Source of the DNA: Ruegeria arenilitoris
Lineage (GTDB): Bacteria > Pseudomonadota > Alphaproteobacteria > Rhodobacterales > Rhodobacteraceae
DNA length: 64,000 nt
NCBI RefSeq assembly: GCF_013032855.1
Contig: NZ_WQDA01000003.1
Coordinates: 643,134 to 707,133, forward strand
Reading direction: 5' to 3'
Position numbers and translations under genes: made by a program. This document shows positions 38,356-49,510 of this stretch, piece after piece (position 1 is the first letter of the stretch; each line of letters starts with the position of its first letter). The notes under the pieces were generated by a model, which was not told the DNA's origin, did not search any database, and worked only from the letters and a program-made list of their open reading frames with translations.

Positions 38356-39531
38356 ATGACATTGACCCGCACCGCCGCCACCTTCGCCCCTCCGGTGATG
38401 GAGGCGCGGCGTTGGCTCGAAGGGGTCACGTTCTCGGATGACCGCCCGCTGATCAATGTCAGCCAGGCGGCGCCGGTCGATCCGCCGCCTTTGGCGCTGC
38501 GGCAGGCGATGGCCGATTTCGCGATCAATCAGGACGCCGCACATCTCTACGGCCCGGTACTGGGCAACCCCGATCTGCGCGCGGAGCTCGCGCGTGAGAT
38601 CGGCGATCACTACGCTGCCGAGGTTCGGCCGGAGCAGACAGCCATTACCTCGGGCTGCAATCAGGCCTTTGCCTCGGTCATCTCGGCGATCACGGATCAA
38701 GGGGATGAGGTCATCCTGCCAACGCCCTGGTATTTCAACCATAAAATGTGGTTGGACATGGCCGGTGTCAAAACGGTTGATCTGCCGACCGGGTCAGACC
38801 TGCTGCCCGATCCCGAACAGGCGCGCGCGCTGATCACCGAGCGCACACGCGCGATCGCGTTGGTCACACCCAACAATCCGGGTGGGGTCGAATATCCGGC
38901 GGATCTGGTCCTTGCCTTCTATGACCTGGCGCAACAGCATGGCCTGCGCCTGCTGGTCGATGAAACCTATCGTGATTTTGACAGCCGCAGCGGCCCGCCG
39001 CACGCGCTGTTCCAGCAGCCCGACTGGGACCGGACGCTGGTGCATCTCTATTCCTTCTCGAAGGCCTACCGCCTGACCGGCCACCGCGTGGGCGCGATCG
39101 CCACAGGTGCGCCGCTGCTGTCCGAGGTTGAGAAATTCCTCGACACCGTCGCCATCTGCCCCGGCCAGATGGGCCAGTTCGCGGCGCTGTGGGGCATGCA
39201 GAACCTGTCACAGTGGCTGGCGGGCGAACGCGCCGAAATTCTGGATCGCCGCGCCGCAATCACCGAGAACATGCCCTGCCTGACCGACAAGGGTTGGCGG
39301 CTGCTGGGTCTGGGGGCCTATTTCGCCTATCTCGAACATCCGTTCGACATGCCGTCGGACGACCTGGCGCGCAGATTGGTCGCCGAGGCCGGTGTTCTGC
39401 TGCTGCCGGGCACGATGTTCATGCCCGATCACGACCCCGCCGGGAAACGCCAGGTGCGCATTGCTTTTGCCAATCTGGACCGTGCTGGAATCGGGTTATT
39501 GTTCGACCGCTTGCAGGCTCTGTCCTTCTGA
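38356..39531 (+). CDS. Class I/II aminotransferase
   Basis: A 391-aa fold-type I PLP enzyme. AITSGCNQAFASV, VTPNNPGGVEYP and SFSKAYRLTGHRVGA (with the Schiff-base Lys and Arg anchor) are its motifs. It differs clearly in sequence from the aminotransferase at 25,896, so it is not a recent duplicate. The substrate is unknown. It is third in the fabI-gpt run, with a 40-bp gap. The start at 38356 is the first ATG after the gpt stop and keeps the family N-terminus. Confidence 0.88.
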   Translation: MTLTRTAATFAPPVMEARRWLEGVTFSDDRPLINVSQAAPVDPPPLALRQAMADFAINQDAAHLYGPVLGNPDLRAELAREIGDHYAAEVRPEQTAITSGCNQAFASVISAITDQGDEVILPTPWYFNHKMWLDMAGVKTVDLPTGSDLLPDPEQARALITERTRAIALVTPNNPGGVEYPADLVLAFYDLAQQHGLRLLVDETYRDFDSRSGPPHALFQQPDWDRTLVHLYSFSKAYRLTGHRVGAIATGAPLLSEVEKFLDTVAICPGQMGQFAALWGMQNLSQWLAGERAEILDRRAAITENMPCLTDKGWRLLGLGAYFAYLEHPFDMPSDDLARRLVAEAGVLLLPGTMFMPDHDPAGKRQVRIAFANLDRAGIGLLFDRLQALSF

Positions 39532-39612
39532 GCTTGCCCCCCGGCATCCCGCGTCGTATTCAGGGCCGCAACAGTCACGGCAGAACCCTGCCGCAAGATC
39601 CAAGAGGGCAAT

Positions 39613-41454
39613 ATGGCCGCAGGCATTAACAAACTCTCCAAAACCTTCGTCTGGATTCTCATGGGCATGCTGATGCTGGGTCTTGCCGGTTTTGGCGCCG
39701 TCAACCTCAGCGGAACGGTACGCACAGTCGCCCAGGTCGGGGATGAGGACGTTTCGGTCGATGCCTATGTCCGCGAGCTGCAGCGCGAAATCCGCGCGGT
39801 CGAGGCGCAGACCGGTCAACCGATGCAGATGTCACAAGCCCGCGAGCTGGGGCTGGATCAGCGGGCCTTGGCGCGTCTGGTTTCGCTGGCAGCCCTGAAC
39901 AACGAGGTCGCACAGCTGGGTGTTTCGATCGGTGATGCCAACCTGCAGAAGGAAATCGTCGGCATTCAGGCCTTTCAGGGCCCTGACGGATCTTTTGACC
40001 GCGAAGCCTACCGCTTCCAGCTGGAACAGATCGGCATGACCGAAACCGAGTTCGAGGAAGACCTGCGAAAGGAAACAGCACGGACAATTGTCCAAGGCGC
40101 GATGATGGACGGTGTTGAAATGCCCGCAATCATGACCAAAGCCTTGGCCGACTATGTTCTCGCTCGCCGCAGCTTTACCGTCGCAACTCTGTCGCCGGAC
40201 GCTCTGACGACCCCGATCCGCGAGCCGACAGACGCCGAGATTCAAGCGTATTACGGCGCGAATACCGATCGGTTCACTCTGCCGCGCACCAAAAAGATCA
40301 CCTACGCCGTTCTGTCGCCGGAGATGCTGCAGGATACGGTCGAAATCGACGAAGACGCGCTCAAGCGTCTGTATGAGCAGCGCAAGGACCAGTATCAGCA
40401 ACCCGAACGTCGTCTGGTTGAGCGGCTGGTCTACCCCTCGGAAGAAGAGGCGACTGCGGCGATGGCGCAGCTGGAAGTCGGCGGGGCGGATTTTGAGCAG
40501 CTGGTACGCGAACGCGAACTTGAACTGAGCAGCGTCGATCTGGGTGATGTGACCCGCGAAGATTTGGGCGAGGCCGCGGATGCCGTTTTTGCCGCAGAGA
40601 TTGATCAGGTCGTGGGTCCCCTGCCCTCGGTCTTTGGTCCGGCCCTGTTCCGGGTCAACGGATCGCTGGCCGAACAGAACGTGAGCTTTGAGGACGCCGA
40701 ACCGGAACTGCGCGCAGAGCTGGCCGGCGAACGCGCCCGGCGCCTGATCGAAAGCCAGGCCGAAGACATCAACGACATGCTGGCCGGCGGCGCCACGCTG
40801 GAAGAGTTGGCCAACGAAACCGAAATGGAGCTTGGCAAGATTGACTGGACCCGTCAAAGCGATGACGGCATCGCCGCGTATGACGGCTTCCGCCAGGCTG
40901 CGCAGGCCGTCCGCGAAGATGACTTCCCTGAAATCGGATTCCTCGAGGATGGTTCGATCTTTGCCTTGCGGCTGGATGAGGTTCTTCCGCCGCGCCCCGA
41001 GCCGCTGGAGTCCGCACGCGACCGCGTCGCCGCCGCATGGGTACAGGAACAGACGGCCAAGGCGCTTGAGGAACAGGCCAACGGCATCGTGACTCAATTG
41101 GCCGTCGACGGTGATTTCACGGCGACCGGGCTGCCATTCCGTGTCGAAAACGCGCTGACCCGTACCGCGTTTTTGGATAACGTTCCGGCCGATTTCATGA
41201 CCCAGATCTTTGAGATGGAGCCCAATGAACTGCGCGTGATCGCGGGACCGGATGCGGCATTCATCGTGCGGCTGGACGAGGTTCTTCCGCCTGCGGAAAC
41301 CGACGAACAGCGCCTGATGCAAGAGGCCGCTGCCGCTCAGCTGAACCAGGCACTGGCCCAAAACATCTTCGACATCTATGTGCGCGACGCTCAGACACGC
41401 GCGCGGCCGACCCTGGACCAACGCGCGCTGAACGCGGTTCAGGCCAACTTCTGA
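39613..41454 (+). CDS. ppiD: SurA-N/PpiD-type periplasmic folding factor
   Basis: A 613-aa protein anchored in the inner membrane by one N-terminal segment (about 12-35) with a periplasmic body. Residues about 45-180 are the SurA-N/PpiD chaperone region, followed by a degraded parvulin-type PPIase domain near 255-370 and a long helical C-terminus. PpiD helps newly exported proteins leave SecYEG. AGAG lies just before the ATG. The trpE gene starts 11 bases after its stop, a pairing kept in other Rhodobacterales. Confidence 0.88.
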   Translation: MAAGINKLSKTFVWILMGMLMLGLAGFGAVNLSGTVRTVAQVGDEDVSVDAYVRELQREIRAVEAQTGQPMQMSQARELGLDQRALARLVSLAALNNEVAQLGVSIGDANLQKEIVGIQAFQGPDGSFDREAYRFQLEQIGMTETEFEEDLRKETARTIVQGAMMDGVEMPAIMTKALADYVLARRSFTVATLSPDALTTPIREPTDAEIQAYYGANTDRFTLPRTKKITYAVLSPEMLQDTVEIDEDALKRLYEQRKDQYQQPERRLVERLVYPSEEEATAAMAQLEVGGADFEQLVRERELELSSVDLGDVTREDLGEAADAVFAAEIDQVVGPLPSVFGPALFRVNGSLAEQNVSFEDAEPELRAELAGERARRLIESQAEDINDMLAGGATLEELANETEMELGKIDWTRQSDDGIAAYDGFRQAAQAVREDDFPEIGFLEDGSIFALRLDEVLPPRPEPLESARDRVAAAWVQEQTAKALEEQANGIVTQLAVDGDFTATGLPFRVENALTRTAFLDNVPADFMTQIFEMEPNELRVIAGPDAAFIVRLDEVLPPAETDEQRLMQEAAAAQLNQALAQNIFDIYVRDAQTRARPTLDQRALNAVQANF

Positions 41455-41465
41455 CCGGAACGAAA

Positions 41466-42977
41466 ATGGCTCTGACACCCGATTTCGACAGCTTTGCCCG
41501 CGCCTATGAGGCCGGACAGAACCAGGTCGTTTATACCCGTCTGGCCGCTGATCTGGACACACCGGTTTCGTTGATGCTCAAGCTGACGGGCGCCCAGAAG
41601 GACGCCTTCGTCCTTGAATCGGTGACCGGAGGCGAAGTTCGCGGGCGGTATTCGATCATCGGGATGAAGCCGGATCTGATCTGGCGCTGTCGGGGCGAAA
41701 CCTCGGAATTGAACCGTTCGGCGCGGTTTGATGCGGATGCGTTCGACGCGCAAGATGGCAACCCGATGGACAACCTGCGCGCGCTGCTCGCCGAAAGCGG
41801 CATCGACCTGCCCGATGACCTGCCCCAGGCTGCGGCCGGCCTGTTCGGTTATTTGGGATACGACATGGTGCGCCTTGTCGAATACCTGCCGGATGTTAAC
41901 CCCGATCCTTTGGGCCTGCCGGATGCGATACTGCTGCGCCCGTCGGTGGTTGCGGTCTTGGACGGTGTGAAAGGCGAAGTCACCATTGTGTCTCCGGCCT
42001 GGGCCAGCGACGGGCAGTCAGCTAAGGCCGCCTACGCACAAGCGGCCGAGCGTGTGATGGACGCGGTGCGCGACCTGGAACGCGCAATGCCCTCGGAATC
42101 GCGGGATTTGGGCGAAGCGCACGAGATCGCGCCGCCGGTATCCAACTTCACCAAATCGGGCTACATGGAAGCCGTGGAAAAGGCCAAGGAGTACATCCAG
42201 GCTGGTGACATCTTCCAGGTGGTTCCGGCACAACGCTGGACGCAGGATTTCCCGCTGCCGCCCTTTGCACTGTATCGTTCCTTGCGCCGCACGAATCCGT
42301 CGCCGTTCATGTTCTATTTCAACTTCGGTGGCTTTCAGGTGATCGGCGCCAGCCCGGAGATACTCGTGCGCGTGTTCGGCAACGAAGTGACCATCCGGCC
42401 GATCGCCGGAACACGTCCCCGTGGTGCGACCCCCGAAGAGGACAAGGCGAACGAGCTGGATTTGCTGGCCGACAAAAAGGAACTGGCCGAGCACCTCATG
42501 CTGCTGGACCTGGGCCGCAACGACACAGGTCGCGTGTCCAAAATCGGCACCGTCCGCCCGACCGAGGAATTCATCATCGAGCGCTACAGCCACGTGATGC
42601 ACATCGTGTCGAACGTTGTGGGCGAGTTGGCCGACGACAAGGATGCCCTGGACGCCTTCTTTGCCGGGATGCCGGCGGGCACGGTTTCAGGTGCACCGAA
42701 GGTCCGGGCGATGCAGATCATCGACGAGTTGGAACCCGAAAAGCGCGGTGTCTACGGTGGCGGTGTCGGCTATTTCAGCGCCGGTGGCGACATGGACATG
42801 TGCATTGCGCTGCGTACGGCCATCGTGAAGGACCAGAAACTATATATCCAGGCCGGCGGTGGTGTCGTCTATGACAGCGACCCCGAGGCCGAATATATGG
42901 AAACCGTGCACAAATCGAATGCGATCAGGCGGGCCGCCGCGGATGCGGCGCGGTTCACCGGATCCGGGAATTCATAA
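41466..42977 (+). CDS. trpE: Anthranilate synthase component I
   Basis: A 503-aa enzyme that turns chorismate into anthranilate with ammonia from TrpG. The chorismate-binding domain fills the C-terminal two thirds: PIAGTRPRGATPEEDKANEL, LDLGRNDTGRVSKIGTV and AGTVSGAPKVRAMQIIDELE are its catalytic blocks. The LLESA-like feedback site near the N-terminus reads AFVLESVTGGEVRGRYS, so tryptophan inhibition is expected. It follows ppiD by 11 bp and is closed by a terminator; its partner trpG lies 1.7 kb on, behind an inverted gene. No Trp-rich leader peptide is visible. Confidence 0.96.
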   Translation: MALTPDFDSFARAYEAGQNQVVYTRLAADLDTPVSLMLKLTGAQKDAFVLESVTGGEVRGRYSIIGMKPDLIWRCRGETSELNRSARFDADAFDAQDGNPMDNLRALLAESGIDLPDDLPQAAAGLFGYLGYDMVRLVEYLPDVNPDPLGLPDAILLRPSVVAVLDGVKGEVTIVSPAWASDGQSAKAAYAQAAERVMDAVRDLERAMPSESRDLGEAHEIAPPVSNFTKSGYMEAVEKAKEYIQAGDIFQVVPAQRWTQDFPLPPFALYRSLRRTNPSPFMFYFNFGGFQVIGASPEILVRVFGNEVTIRPIAGTRPRGATPEEDKANELDLLADKKELAEHLMLLDLGRNDTGRVSKIGTVRPTEEFIIERYSHVMHIVSNVVGELADDKDALDAFFAGMPAGTVSGAPKVRAMQIIDELEPEKRGVYGGGVGYFSAGGDMDMCIALRTAIVKDQKLYIQAGGGVVYDSDPEAEYMETVHKSNAIRRAAADAARFTGSGNS

Positions 42978-43004
42978 AAAAGGCGGCTAACCTGGCCGCC
43001 TTTT
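42978..43004 (+). terminator. Terminator after trpE
   Basis: Stem AAAAGGCGGC/GCCGCCTTTT (42978-42987 and 42995-43004) with a 7-nt loop, followed by CTTCTTTTTC. It begins at the trpE stop and separates trpE from the inverted deacetylase-like gene. Confidence 0.92.
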
Positions 43005-43022
43005 CTTCTTTTTCTACACTGA

Positions 43023-44486
43023 TTACTGGATCTGGCTTTTCATCACCGCCGAGATCGGGGCCAGGGCAACTCGGTTGCCGCGATCCTCAAGCCCCCAGAG
43101 CAACAACGCCGAAATTGTCTCGGGCCGCAATCGGCCCAGCATCACAACTGCGCCTTCCTGCCCGGCACGAAAAGCTGCCTGGTCCAGGAACCGGCGCATG
43201 ACCGTTGGATCCTGACGCGCACCGTCGATGTCGCGGAACACCACACTGGATGGAATGCCATTCCGCGCGGCCAGCTTTTGGACGGTGTTCAACCCGTTGT
43301 CCTGCACGACCAGCCCACGGCCCGTTCCTGCCGCGATGGCAGCCACCTGATCGGCCAACTTGCGGTTGCCCTGTATCCCGGTGTTCACGCCCTCGAGCAG
43401 GCCAACGGTTTCAGGCAAGGTTTCAAGCCAGACCGCCAGCGAAACTTCGGCATCCTGCGCGCTGGCCGCCTTTGGCAGGTCGGTCAAGGCCAGAACCTCG
43501 AACCCAGCCTCGCGATAGCGCTTCATCTTCTCCGCCGCTTGCGGATCCGAAGGGCTGACCGCAAAGCTCAGCGGATACGGAAAATCCTTCAGCGCCTCAG
43601 CCCCGAACGCACCTTCGTCATCGATCAGGATGATCGACATCAGCGGTTTGGCATCCGGGTTGTCAAAGGCGGCGGCATAAGCATCGATCGGCTTACCGGC
43701 CATGCCCTCACCCTGTGCCGGCTGATCGGCCGGGGCATCATCGCGTTCGGTCAGCGGGATCACGCGTTTGCCGGCAATCGAAGATGAGGCCGTTGCCTGT
43801 TCGCCGCCGATCTGGGGCAAGGCCGCGATCCGGGCCCGTTTGCGGGGCTGCGTGTCTTCGTCCCCCTCGACCGCGATCGGGCTGTCGCCGGTTCCGGTCG
43901 GTTGATCCGGCTCAGGTGTCGACGGCAGCGCGGCTGTTTCCGGCGCCGGGGTCGCCTCGGGTTCCGCATTTGCCGCAGTCTCTGGTTCGGCGGTCTCTGG
44001 CTCGACGGTCGTGACCTCTTGCGCCGGGGGCTGTGGTGCGGCCGGCGGTGTCGCGTCCACGGTAACGGGCTGGACCTCCTCGTCCGGACTGGAGGGAACC
44101 GGTCCGGGCGCCGGGGGCGCGGCTGGCGCGTCGGTCGTCACATCGACCGACGCGGCGTCTCCCGCACCCGGGTCGTTCAGGCCTGCCACGGTGTCACCGA
44201 CCTGCGGACGATCATCCGGCTCGGCCTGAATGCCATCCAGTCCAGTGGCCCCATCCGCCGTATCGTCCAGCGCCTCCAACGCTCGTGGTGCGATTTCGAC
44301 AAGATCGGAATCCGGACCGGCGCCCTGCACTTTCGTATCCGCCTTGGGCAGATCGGCTTCCACCGCGGCTGGCGCCGCTGTCTGAATATCCGGTTTGCTG
44401 CCAAGTGGCGTGTTAAGGGAAAGCACTGCGCCCAGAACCAACACAACGACCGCGCCGGCGATCATTCCACCGATAAATCCGCCCAT
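43023..44486 (-). CDS. Divergent polysaccharide deacetylase family protein
   Basis: A 487-aa membrane-anchored protein. One N-terminal membrane segment (about 5-25) is followed by a linker of about 250 residues rich in Pro, Ala, Glu and Thr (for example repeated PETAEPETA). The C-terminal domain (about 280-487) is of the divergent polysaccharide deacetylase family (DUF610), with [15 protein letters not shown] and [15 protein letters not shown]. The usual catalytic HxxxH is not obvious, so activity is uncertain. I chose the ATG at 44486, nine bases after GAGAGG, over an ATG 24 bases upstream with no spacing. It splits trpE from trpG. Confidence 0.8.
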   Translation of the reverse strand: MGGFIGGMIAGAVVVLVLGAVLSLNTPLGSKPDIQTAAPAAVEADLPKADTKVQGAGPDSDLVEIAPRALEALDDTADGATGLDGIQAEPDDRPQVGDTVAGLNDPGAGDAASVDVTTDAPAAPPAPGPVPSSPDEEVQPVTVDATPPAAPQPPAQEVTTVEPETAEPETAANAEPEATPAPETAALPSTPEPDQPTGTGDSPIAVEGDEDTQPRKRARIAALPQIGGEQATASSSIAGKRVIPLTERDDAPADQPAQGEGMAGKPIDAYAAAFDNPDAKPLMSIILIDDEGAFGAEALKDFPYPLSFAVSPSDPQAAEKMKRYREAGFEVLALTDLPKAASAQDAEVSLAVWLETLPETVGLLEGVNTGIQGNRKLADQVAAIAAGTGRGLVVQDNGLNTVQKLAARNGIPSSVVFRDIDGARQDPTVMRRFLDQAAFRAGQEGAVVMLGRLRPETISALLLWGLEDRGNRVALAPISAVMKSQIQ

Positions 44487-44682
44487 CTGTTCTTGCCTCT
44501 CGTCTTTCATCCTGCCTCGGCAGCCCGTGCACCGTCTCTGCGGCACTCACCCGTCCGGTCGCCTTGTTGGGGTTGTCCCCTTGACGCTGCCGCACAAGCC
44601 TGAGCATGTATGTCCCGACACTATACCGTGGCGCGGGGCTGTATCGCCAGTCCGAATTGCCCAAACACAAGACAAGTGCCAA

Positions 44683-45260
<578 letters not shown>

Positions 45261-45264
<4 letters not shown>

Positions 45265-46280
45265 GTGACGCGCTGAAACCGCTGATCGGAGCTGCGGCCG
45301 ATCGCGCCCTTACCCGTGCCGAAGCCGAACAGGCCTTTGAGATCCTGTTTGAAGGCCGCGCCACGCCCAGCCAGATCGGCGGTCTGTTGATGGCCATGCG
45401 GACGCGCGGCGAAACGGTCGAGGAATATGCCGCCGCTGCCGCCGTGATGCGCGCGAAATGCAACGCGGTCAAAGCGCCATCTGGCGCGATCGACATCGTT
45501 GGAACCGGCGGCGACGGGAAAGGCACGCTCAATATCTCGACCGCAACGGCTTTTGTCGTTGCTGGCGCGGGCGTGACCGTGGCCAAGCACGGCAACCGGA
45601 ACCTCAGCTCGAAATCCGGGGCCGCCGACGCATTGGGACAGATGGGAATCAACGTGATGGTCGGGCCGCAAGTCGTTGAAAAGGCTTTGCAAACCGTCGG
45701 CATCGGGTTCATGATGGCGCCCATGCATCACCCGGCCATCGCCCATGTCATGCCCACCCGGCAAGAGCTTGGTACCCGAACCATCTTCAACATCCTTGGC
45801 CCCCTGACCAACCCCGCCGGTGTCAAGCGGCAGCTGACCGGAGCCTTCAGCCGCGACCTGATCCGACCGATGGCGGAAACCCTTGGTCTGCTCGGGGCCG
45901 AGCACGCCTGGCTGGTACATGGCTCGGACGGGACCGACGAGTTGACGATTACTGGCATCAGCTGGGTCGCGTCGCTTGAGGACGGACGGGTGAAAGAGGT
46001 CGAACTGCATCCCGAAGATGCGGGCCTGCCGGTTCATCCGTTTGAAGATATTCTGGGCGGAACACCCGAGGAAAACGCCGTCGCGTTCCGCGCATTGCTG
46101 GATGGCGCGCCGTCGGCCTACCGGGATGCGGTCCTGCTGAACGCGGCTGCGGCCCTTGTGGTCGCCGAAGCTGCACCGGACCTGAAACAAGGCGTCGAAA
46201 TGGCCGCCGAAAGCATCGACAGCGGCAAGGCGAAAGACAAGATTGCTGCTCTGGCACAACTCACACAGGAAGCCGCATGA
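45261..46280 (+). CDS. trpD: Anthranilate phosphoribosyltransferase
   Basis: A 339-aa enzyme that adds phosphoribose from PRPP to anthranilate, the second step of tryptophan synthesis. [15 protein letters not shown] is the PRPP-binding loop, [15 protein letters not shown] the following conserved block and [16 protein letters not shown] the anthranilate site. The length is usual. ATGA overlaps join it to trpG upstream and trpC (46277) downstream. Confidence 0.96.
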
Positions 46281-47089
46281 CCGAAACCGTTCTGGACAAG
46301 ATCAAGGCCTACAAGCTGGAAGAAGTCGCCGCCGACAAAGCCCAAGTTTCTCTGGACGAGGTCGAGCAACAAGCCCGCGAAGCGTCTGAAACGCGCGGCT
46401 TTGTGGATGCTCTGCGCACGGCCAGTCGCCGTGGTTATGGCCTGATCGCCGAAGTCAAGAAGGCAAGCCCGTCCAAGGGTTTGATCCGTGAGGATTTCGA
46501 TCCGCCCGCGCTGGCAAAAGCCTATGAAGAAGGTGGCGCTGCCTGCCTTTCGGTTTTGACGGACACACCCAGCTTTCAGGGCGCCAAGGAGTTTCTGACC
46601 GCCGCCCGGGCTGCATGCTCGCTTCCGGCACTGCGCAAGGACTTCATGTATGATCCCTATCAAGTGGTCGAAGCGCGGGCACTGGGTGCCGACTGTATCC
46701 TGATCATCATGGCATCGGTCGACGATCAGCAAGCCGCCGAACTGGAACAGACCGCGTTTGATTGGGACATGGATGTCCTGATCGAGGTACATGACGAGGC
46801 CGAGCTTGAACGCGCGGCCGATCTCAAAAGCCCTCTCATCGGGATAAACAACCGCAATCTCAAGACATTCGAGACCTCACTTGATACCACTCGTCGCTTG
46901 TCCAAGCTGGTTCCCGCTGACCGCATGATCGTGTGCGAAAGCGGGCTGAACACCCCGGAAGACCTTGCGGATATCGCCCGCTATGGTGCCCGGTGTTTCC
47001 TGATCGGAGAAAGCCTCATGCGGCAGCAGGACGTCGCCGCCGCAACCCGTCACATCCTGTCGAACCCGCTGGTGCCGGGGGTCATGTGA
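46277..47089 (+). CDS. trpC: Indole-3-glycerol phosphate synthase
   Basis: A 270-aa TIM-barrel enzyme that closes the indole ring of Cd[17 protein letters not shown] holds the catalytic Lys and phosphate-binding residues, [21 protein letters not shown] the second Lys, and [16 protein letters not shown] follows the core Glu/Asn. TrpF is not fused, and trpF and trpBA are not in the window. The stop codon overlaps the moaC start by one base (TGATG at 47087-47091). Confidence 0.96.
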   Translation: MTETVLDKIKAYKLEEVAADKAQVSLDEVEQQAREASETRGFVDALRTASRRGYGLIAEVKKASPSKGLIREDFDPPALAKAYEEGGAACLSVLTDTPSFQGAKEFLTAARAACSLPALRKDFMYDPYQVVEARALGADCILIIMASVDDQQAAELEQTAFDWDMDVLIEVHDEAELERAADLKSPLIGINNRNLKTFETSLDTTRRLSKLVPADRMIVCESGLNTPEDLADIARYGARCFLIGESLMRQQDVAAATRHILSNPLVPGVM

Positions 47090-47562
47090 TGCCCCTGACG
47101 CATTTTGACAGCGACGGCCAGGCCCATATGGTCGATGTATCGGACAAGGACACGACAAACCGCGTCGCCGTTGCAACGGGTCACGTGAAAATGGCGCAAC
47201 AAACATTTGAAATCATTTCCGAAGGCCGCGCGAAGAAGGGCGATGTTCTTGGGGTTGCCCGGTTGGCCGGGATCATGGGGGCAAAGAAGACACCGGACCT
47301 GATTCCGCTGTGCCATCCCTTGCCTGTCACCAAGGTGTCGGTTGACCTGACAATGGACCCGGACCTGCCGGGCGTGCAGATCGAAGCGACGGTCAAGACC
47401 ACCGGTCAGACTGGTGTCGAGATGGAGGCCCTGACAGCTGTGTCTACCGCGGCGCTGACCGTCTATGACATGGCCAAAGCCGTCGACAAGGCAATGGAAA
47501 TCGGCGGGATCCGCGTTCTGCTGAAAGATGGCGGTAAATCAGGTCGTTACGAGGCGAAATGA
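47089..47562 (+). CDS. moaC: Cyclic pyranopterin monophosphate synthase
   Basis: A 157-aa enzyme that works with MoaA in the first step of molybdenum cofactor synthesis. The family blocks are [33 protein letters not shown] with the conserved His pair, and [20 protein letters not shown] with the catalytic Asp. It is placed between trpC and moeA and shares overlapping stop/start codons with both (1 bp and 4 bp). moaA is not in the window. Confidence 0.96.
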   Translation: MPLTHFDSDGQAHMVDVSDKDTTNRVAVATGHVKMAQQTFEIISEGRAKKGDVLGVARLAGIMGAKKTPDLIPLCHPLPVTKVSVDLTMDPDLPGVQIEATVKTTGQTGVEMEALTAVSTAALTVYDMAKAVDKAMEIGGIRVLLKDGGKSGRYEAK

Positions 47563-48731
47563 TAACGGTTGAAGAAGCCCGACAGTTGCTGTTCGGCCTG
47601 GTAGCCACCATGCCCGAAGAGCAGATTGCGCTTGCTGACGCGGCCGGTCGAGTGCTGATGCGGGATGTCAAAGCCGAGCGGGACCAACCCCCGTTTGCCG
47701 CCTCTTCAATGGATGGATATGCGCTGAAGTCAGCCGAAGTGGAACGTCACGCGATGTTCAAGGTCATCGGTGAGGCCGCCGCTGGCCAGCGTTTCACCGG
47801 CAAGGTTGGCCCGGGCCAGGCGGTTCGAATCTTCACCGGGGCTCCGGTCCCTGACGGGGCAGATTTCGTCGTCATCCAGGAAGATACCGACCTGCGCGGC
47901 GATCTGTTGACGATCACGGAAGATTCCGGCCAAAAAACCAACATCCGACCGGCAGGCGTGGACTTCACCATCGGCGATGTAGTTAGTGCGCCGCGAGTCC
48001 TCTCGCCCGAAGATCTTGCATTGCTGGCGGCGATGAATGTTCCAACCGTCTCCGTGGCCACCAAACCTCAGATCGCGCTGATCGCCACGGGAAACGAGCT
48101 GGTCATGCCGGGCGAAACTCCGGGACCTGACCAGATCATTGCCTCGAACTCGTTTGGCATCAAAGCGTTGCTCGAGAAAGCTGGCGCACATGTTCGCATG
48201 TTGCCAGTGGCACAGGACACCCTGTCATCGCTGGAAACCGCGTTTGGCTTGGCCGAAGGCTCCGATCTGGTCGTGACAATTGGCGGAGCGTCGGTGGGTG
48301 ACTACGACCTTGTGGCCGAAGCATCGCATCGGCTGGGGCTCGAGCAATCCTTCTACAAGGTCCTGATGCGCCCCGGCAAGCCGCTGATGGCCGGGCGGCT
48401 GGGTAATGCGGCGATGATCGGGTTGCCCGGCAACCCAGTCAGCGCGATGGTTTGCGGATATCTCTTCCTGGTCCCCTTGGTCAAAAAGATGCTGGGCATC
48501 CAGACTGTTGATCCGACTCTCCATCAGGCCATCCTGTCGGAGGCCCTGCCACCGAACGGCCCGCGCGAGCATTACATGCGCGCTCGATTGGAATGCAATG
48601 GGATACGCGCGTTCGAGGATCAGGACAGTTCGCTGCTCAGCGTTCTGGCGCGGTCAAACGCCTTGCTGATGCGCCCTCCAAACGATCCCGCGCGGGCTGC
48701 GGGGGAAACGGTGTCCTACCTGCCGATTTAG
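47559..48731 (+). CDS. moeA: Molybdopterin molybdenumtransferase
   Basis: A 390-aa enzyme that inserts molybdate into adenylated molybdopterin. The N-terminal domain contains [15 protein letters not shown] and [17 protein letters not shown]; the MogA-like domain contains GDEL-type [11 protein letters not shown] and [13 protein letters not shown]; the C-terminal domain begins [11 protein letters not shown]. It overlaps moaC by 4 bp (47559). Its stop is 80 bp before lexA, which has its own promoter. Confidence 0.95.
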   Translation: MITVEEARQLLFGLVATMPEEQIALADAAGRVLMRDVKAERDQPPFAASSMDGYALKSAEVERHAMFKVIGEAAAGQRFTGKVGPGQAVRIFTGAPVPDGADFVVIQEDTDLRGDLLTITEDSGQKTNIRPAGVDFTIGDVVSAPRVLSPEDLALLAAMNVPTVSVATKPQIALIATGNELVMPGETPGPDQIIASNSFGIKALLEKAGAHVRMLPVAQDTLSSLETAFGLAEGSDLVVTIGGASVGDYDLVAEASHRLGLEQSFYKVLMRPGKPLMAGRLGNAAMIGLPGNPVSAMVCGYLFLVPLVKKMLGIQTVDPTLHQAILSEALPPNGPREHYMRARLECNGIRAFEDQDSSLLSVLARSNALLMRPPNDPARAAGETVSYLPI

Positions 48732-48749
48732 GTTCAGCCGGCAAATCGA

Positions 48750-48778
48750 TTGACACAAAACGTGAACATGCGTAGAAC
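48750..48778 (+). promoter_or_regulatory. lexA promoter with overlapping SOS box
   Basis: TTGACA at 48750-48755 and TAGAAC at 48773-48778 with a 17-bp spacer. The direct repeat GAAC-N7-GAAC (48764-48778) matches the alphaproteobacterial LexA operator; its second half is part of the -10 box. LexA bound here would block polymerase, giving autoregulation. Confidence 0.88.
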
Positions 48779-48811
48779 AAAAGAAAACGCATGGGCAACG
48801 AGGTGTGAGCG

Positions 48812-49510
48812 ATGCTGACCAAGAAGCAATTGGATTTGCTGGAATTCATCCACAAACGCGTTCAGGCGGACGGTGTTCCACCCAGCTTTGACGAAATGAA
48901 AACGGCGTTGGACCTGAGATCCAAATCCGGCATCCATCGGTTGATTACCGCGCTTGAAGAGCGTGGGTTCATCCGGCGTCTCGCCCACAGGGCGCGCGCG
49001 ATCGAGATCGTGAAACTGCCCGAAAGTCTGGGAGGCGAGCCGACCGCCGGCTTCACGCCCCGCGTGATCGAAGGTGACAAGCCCAGCGTGCCCCGCCCCG
49101 CCAATGTCGATCCTGTGTCGGTGGACGCTCTCGAACTTCCGGTGATGGGCAGAATTGCCGCCGGTGTTCCTATCGAGGCGATCAGCCATATTTCCCATCA
49201 TGTTGCGGTACCGGGCACGATGGTATCGGGCCGTGGCGAACACTATGCCCTTGAGGTGCGGGGAGACTCCATGATCGACGCCGGTATCAATGACGGGGAC
49301 GTGGTCGTGATCCGCGAAACGTCTTCGGCAGACAATGGCGACATTGTCGTGGCTTTGGTCGAAGATCAGGAGGCAACCCTGAAAAGGTTTTTCCGGCGCG
49401 GCCAGGCGATCGCGCTCGAGGCCGCCAACCCCGCTTACGAAACGCGGGTATTGCCCGAGGATAAGGTCAAGGTTCAAGGGCGTCTCGTCGGACTTATTCG
49501 GACTTACTGA
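48812..49510 (+). CDS. lexA: SOS repressor LexA
   Basis: A 232-aa repressor-protease. The N-terminal winged helix-turn-helix (1-70) begins [15 protein letters not shown]. The C-terminal S24 peptidase domain has the cleavage pair A117-G118 (GRIAAGVP), the nucleophile S153 (GDSMIDAG) and the general base K191 (ATLKRF). It is longer than E. coli LexA by about 30 residues in the linker, as usual for alphaproteobacteria. Its promoter is the SOS box above. The 3' end overlaps the comEC stop on the other strand by 17 bases. Confidence 0.97.
   Translation: MLTKKQLDLLEFIHKRVQADGVPPSFDEMKTALDLRSKSGIHRLITALEERGFIRRLAHRARAIEIVKLPESLGGEPTAGFTPRVIEGDKPSVPRPANVDPVSVDALELPVMGRIAAGVPIEAISHISHHVAVPGTMVSGRGEHYALEVRGDSMIDAGINDGDVVVIRETSSADNGDIVVALVEDQEATLKRFFRRGQAIALEAANPAYETRVLPEDKVKVQGRLVGLIRTY

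Noticed and set aside
44511..44682. Tryptophan attenuator upstream of trpG or trpE
   Set aside because: No short frame with tandem Trp codons and no competing hairpins with a T-run were seen.
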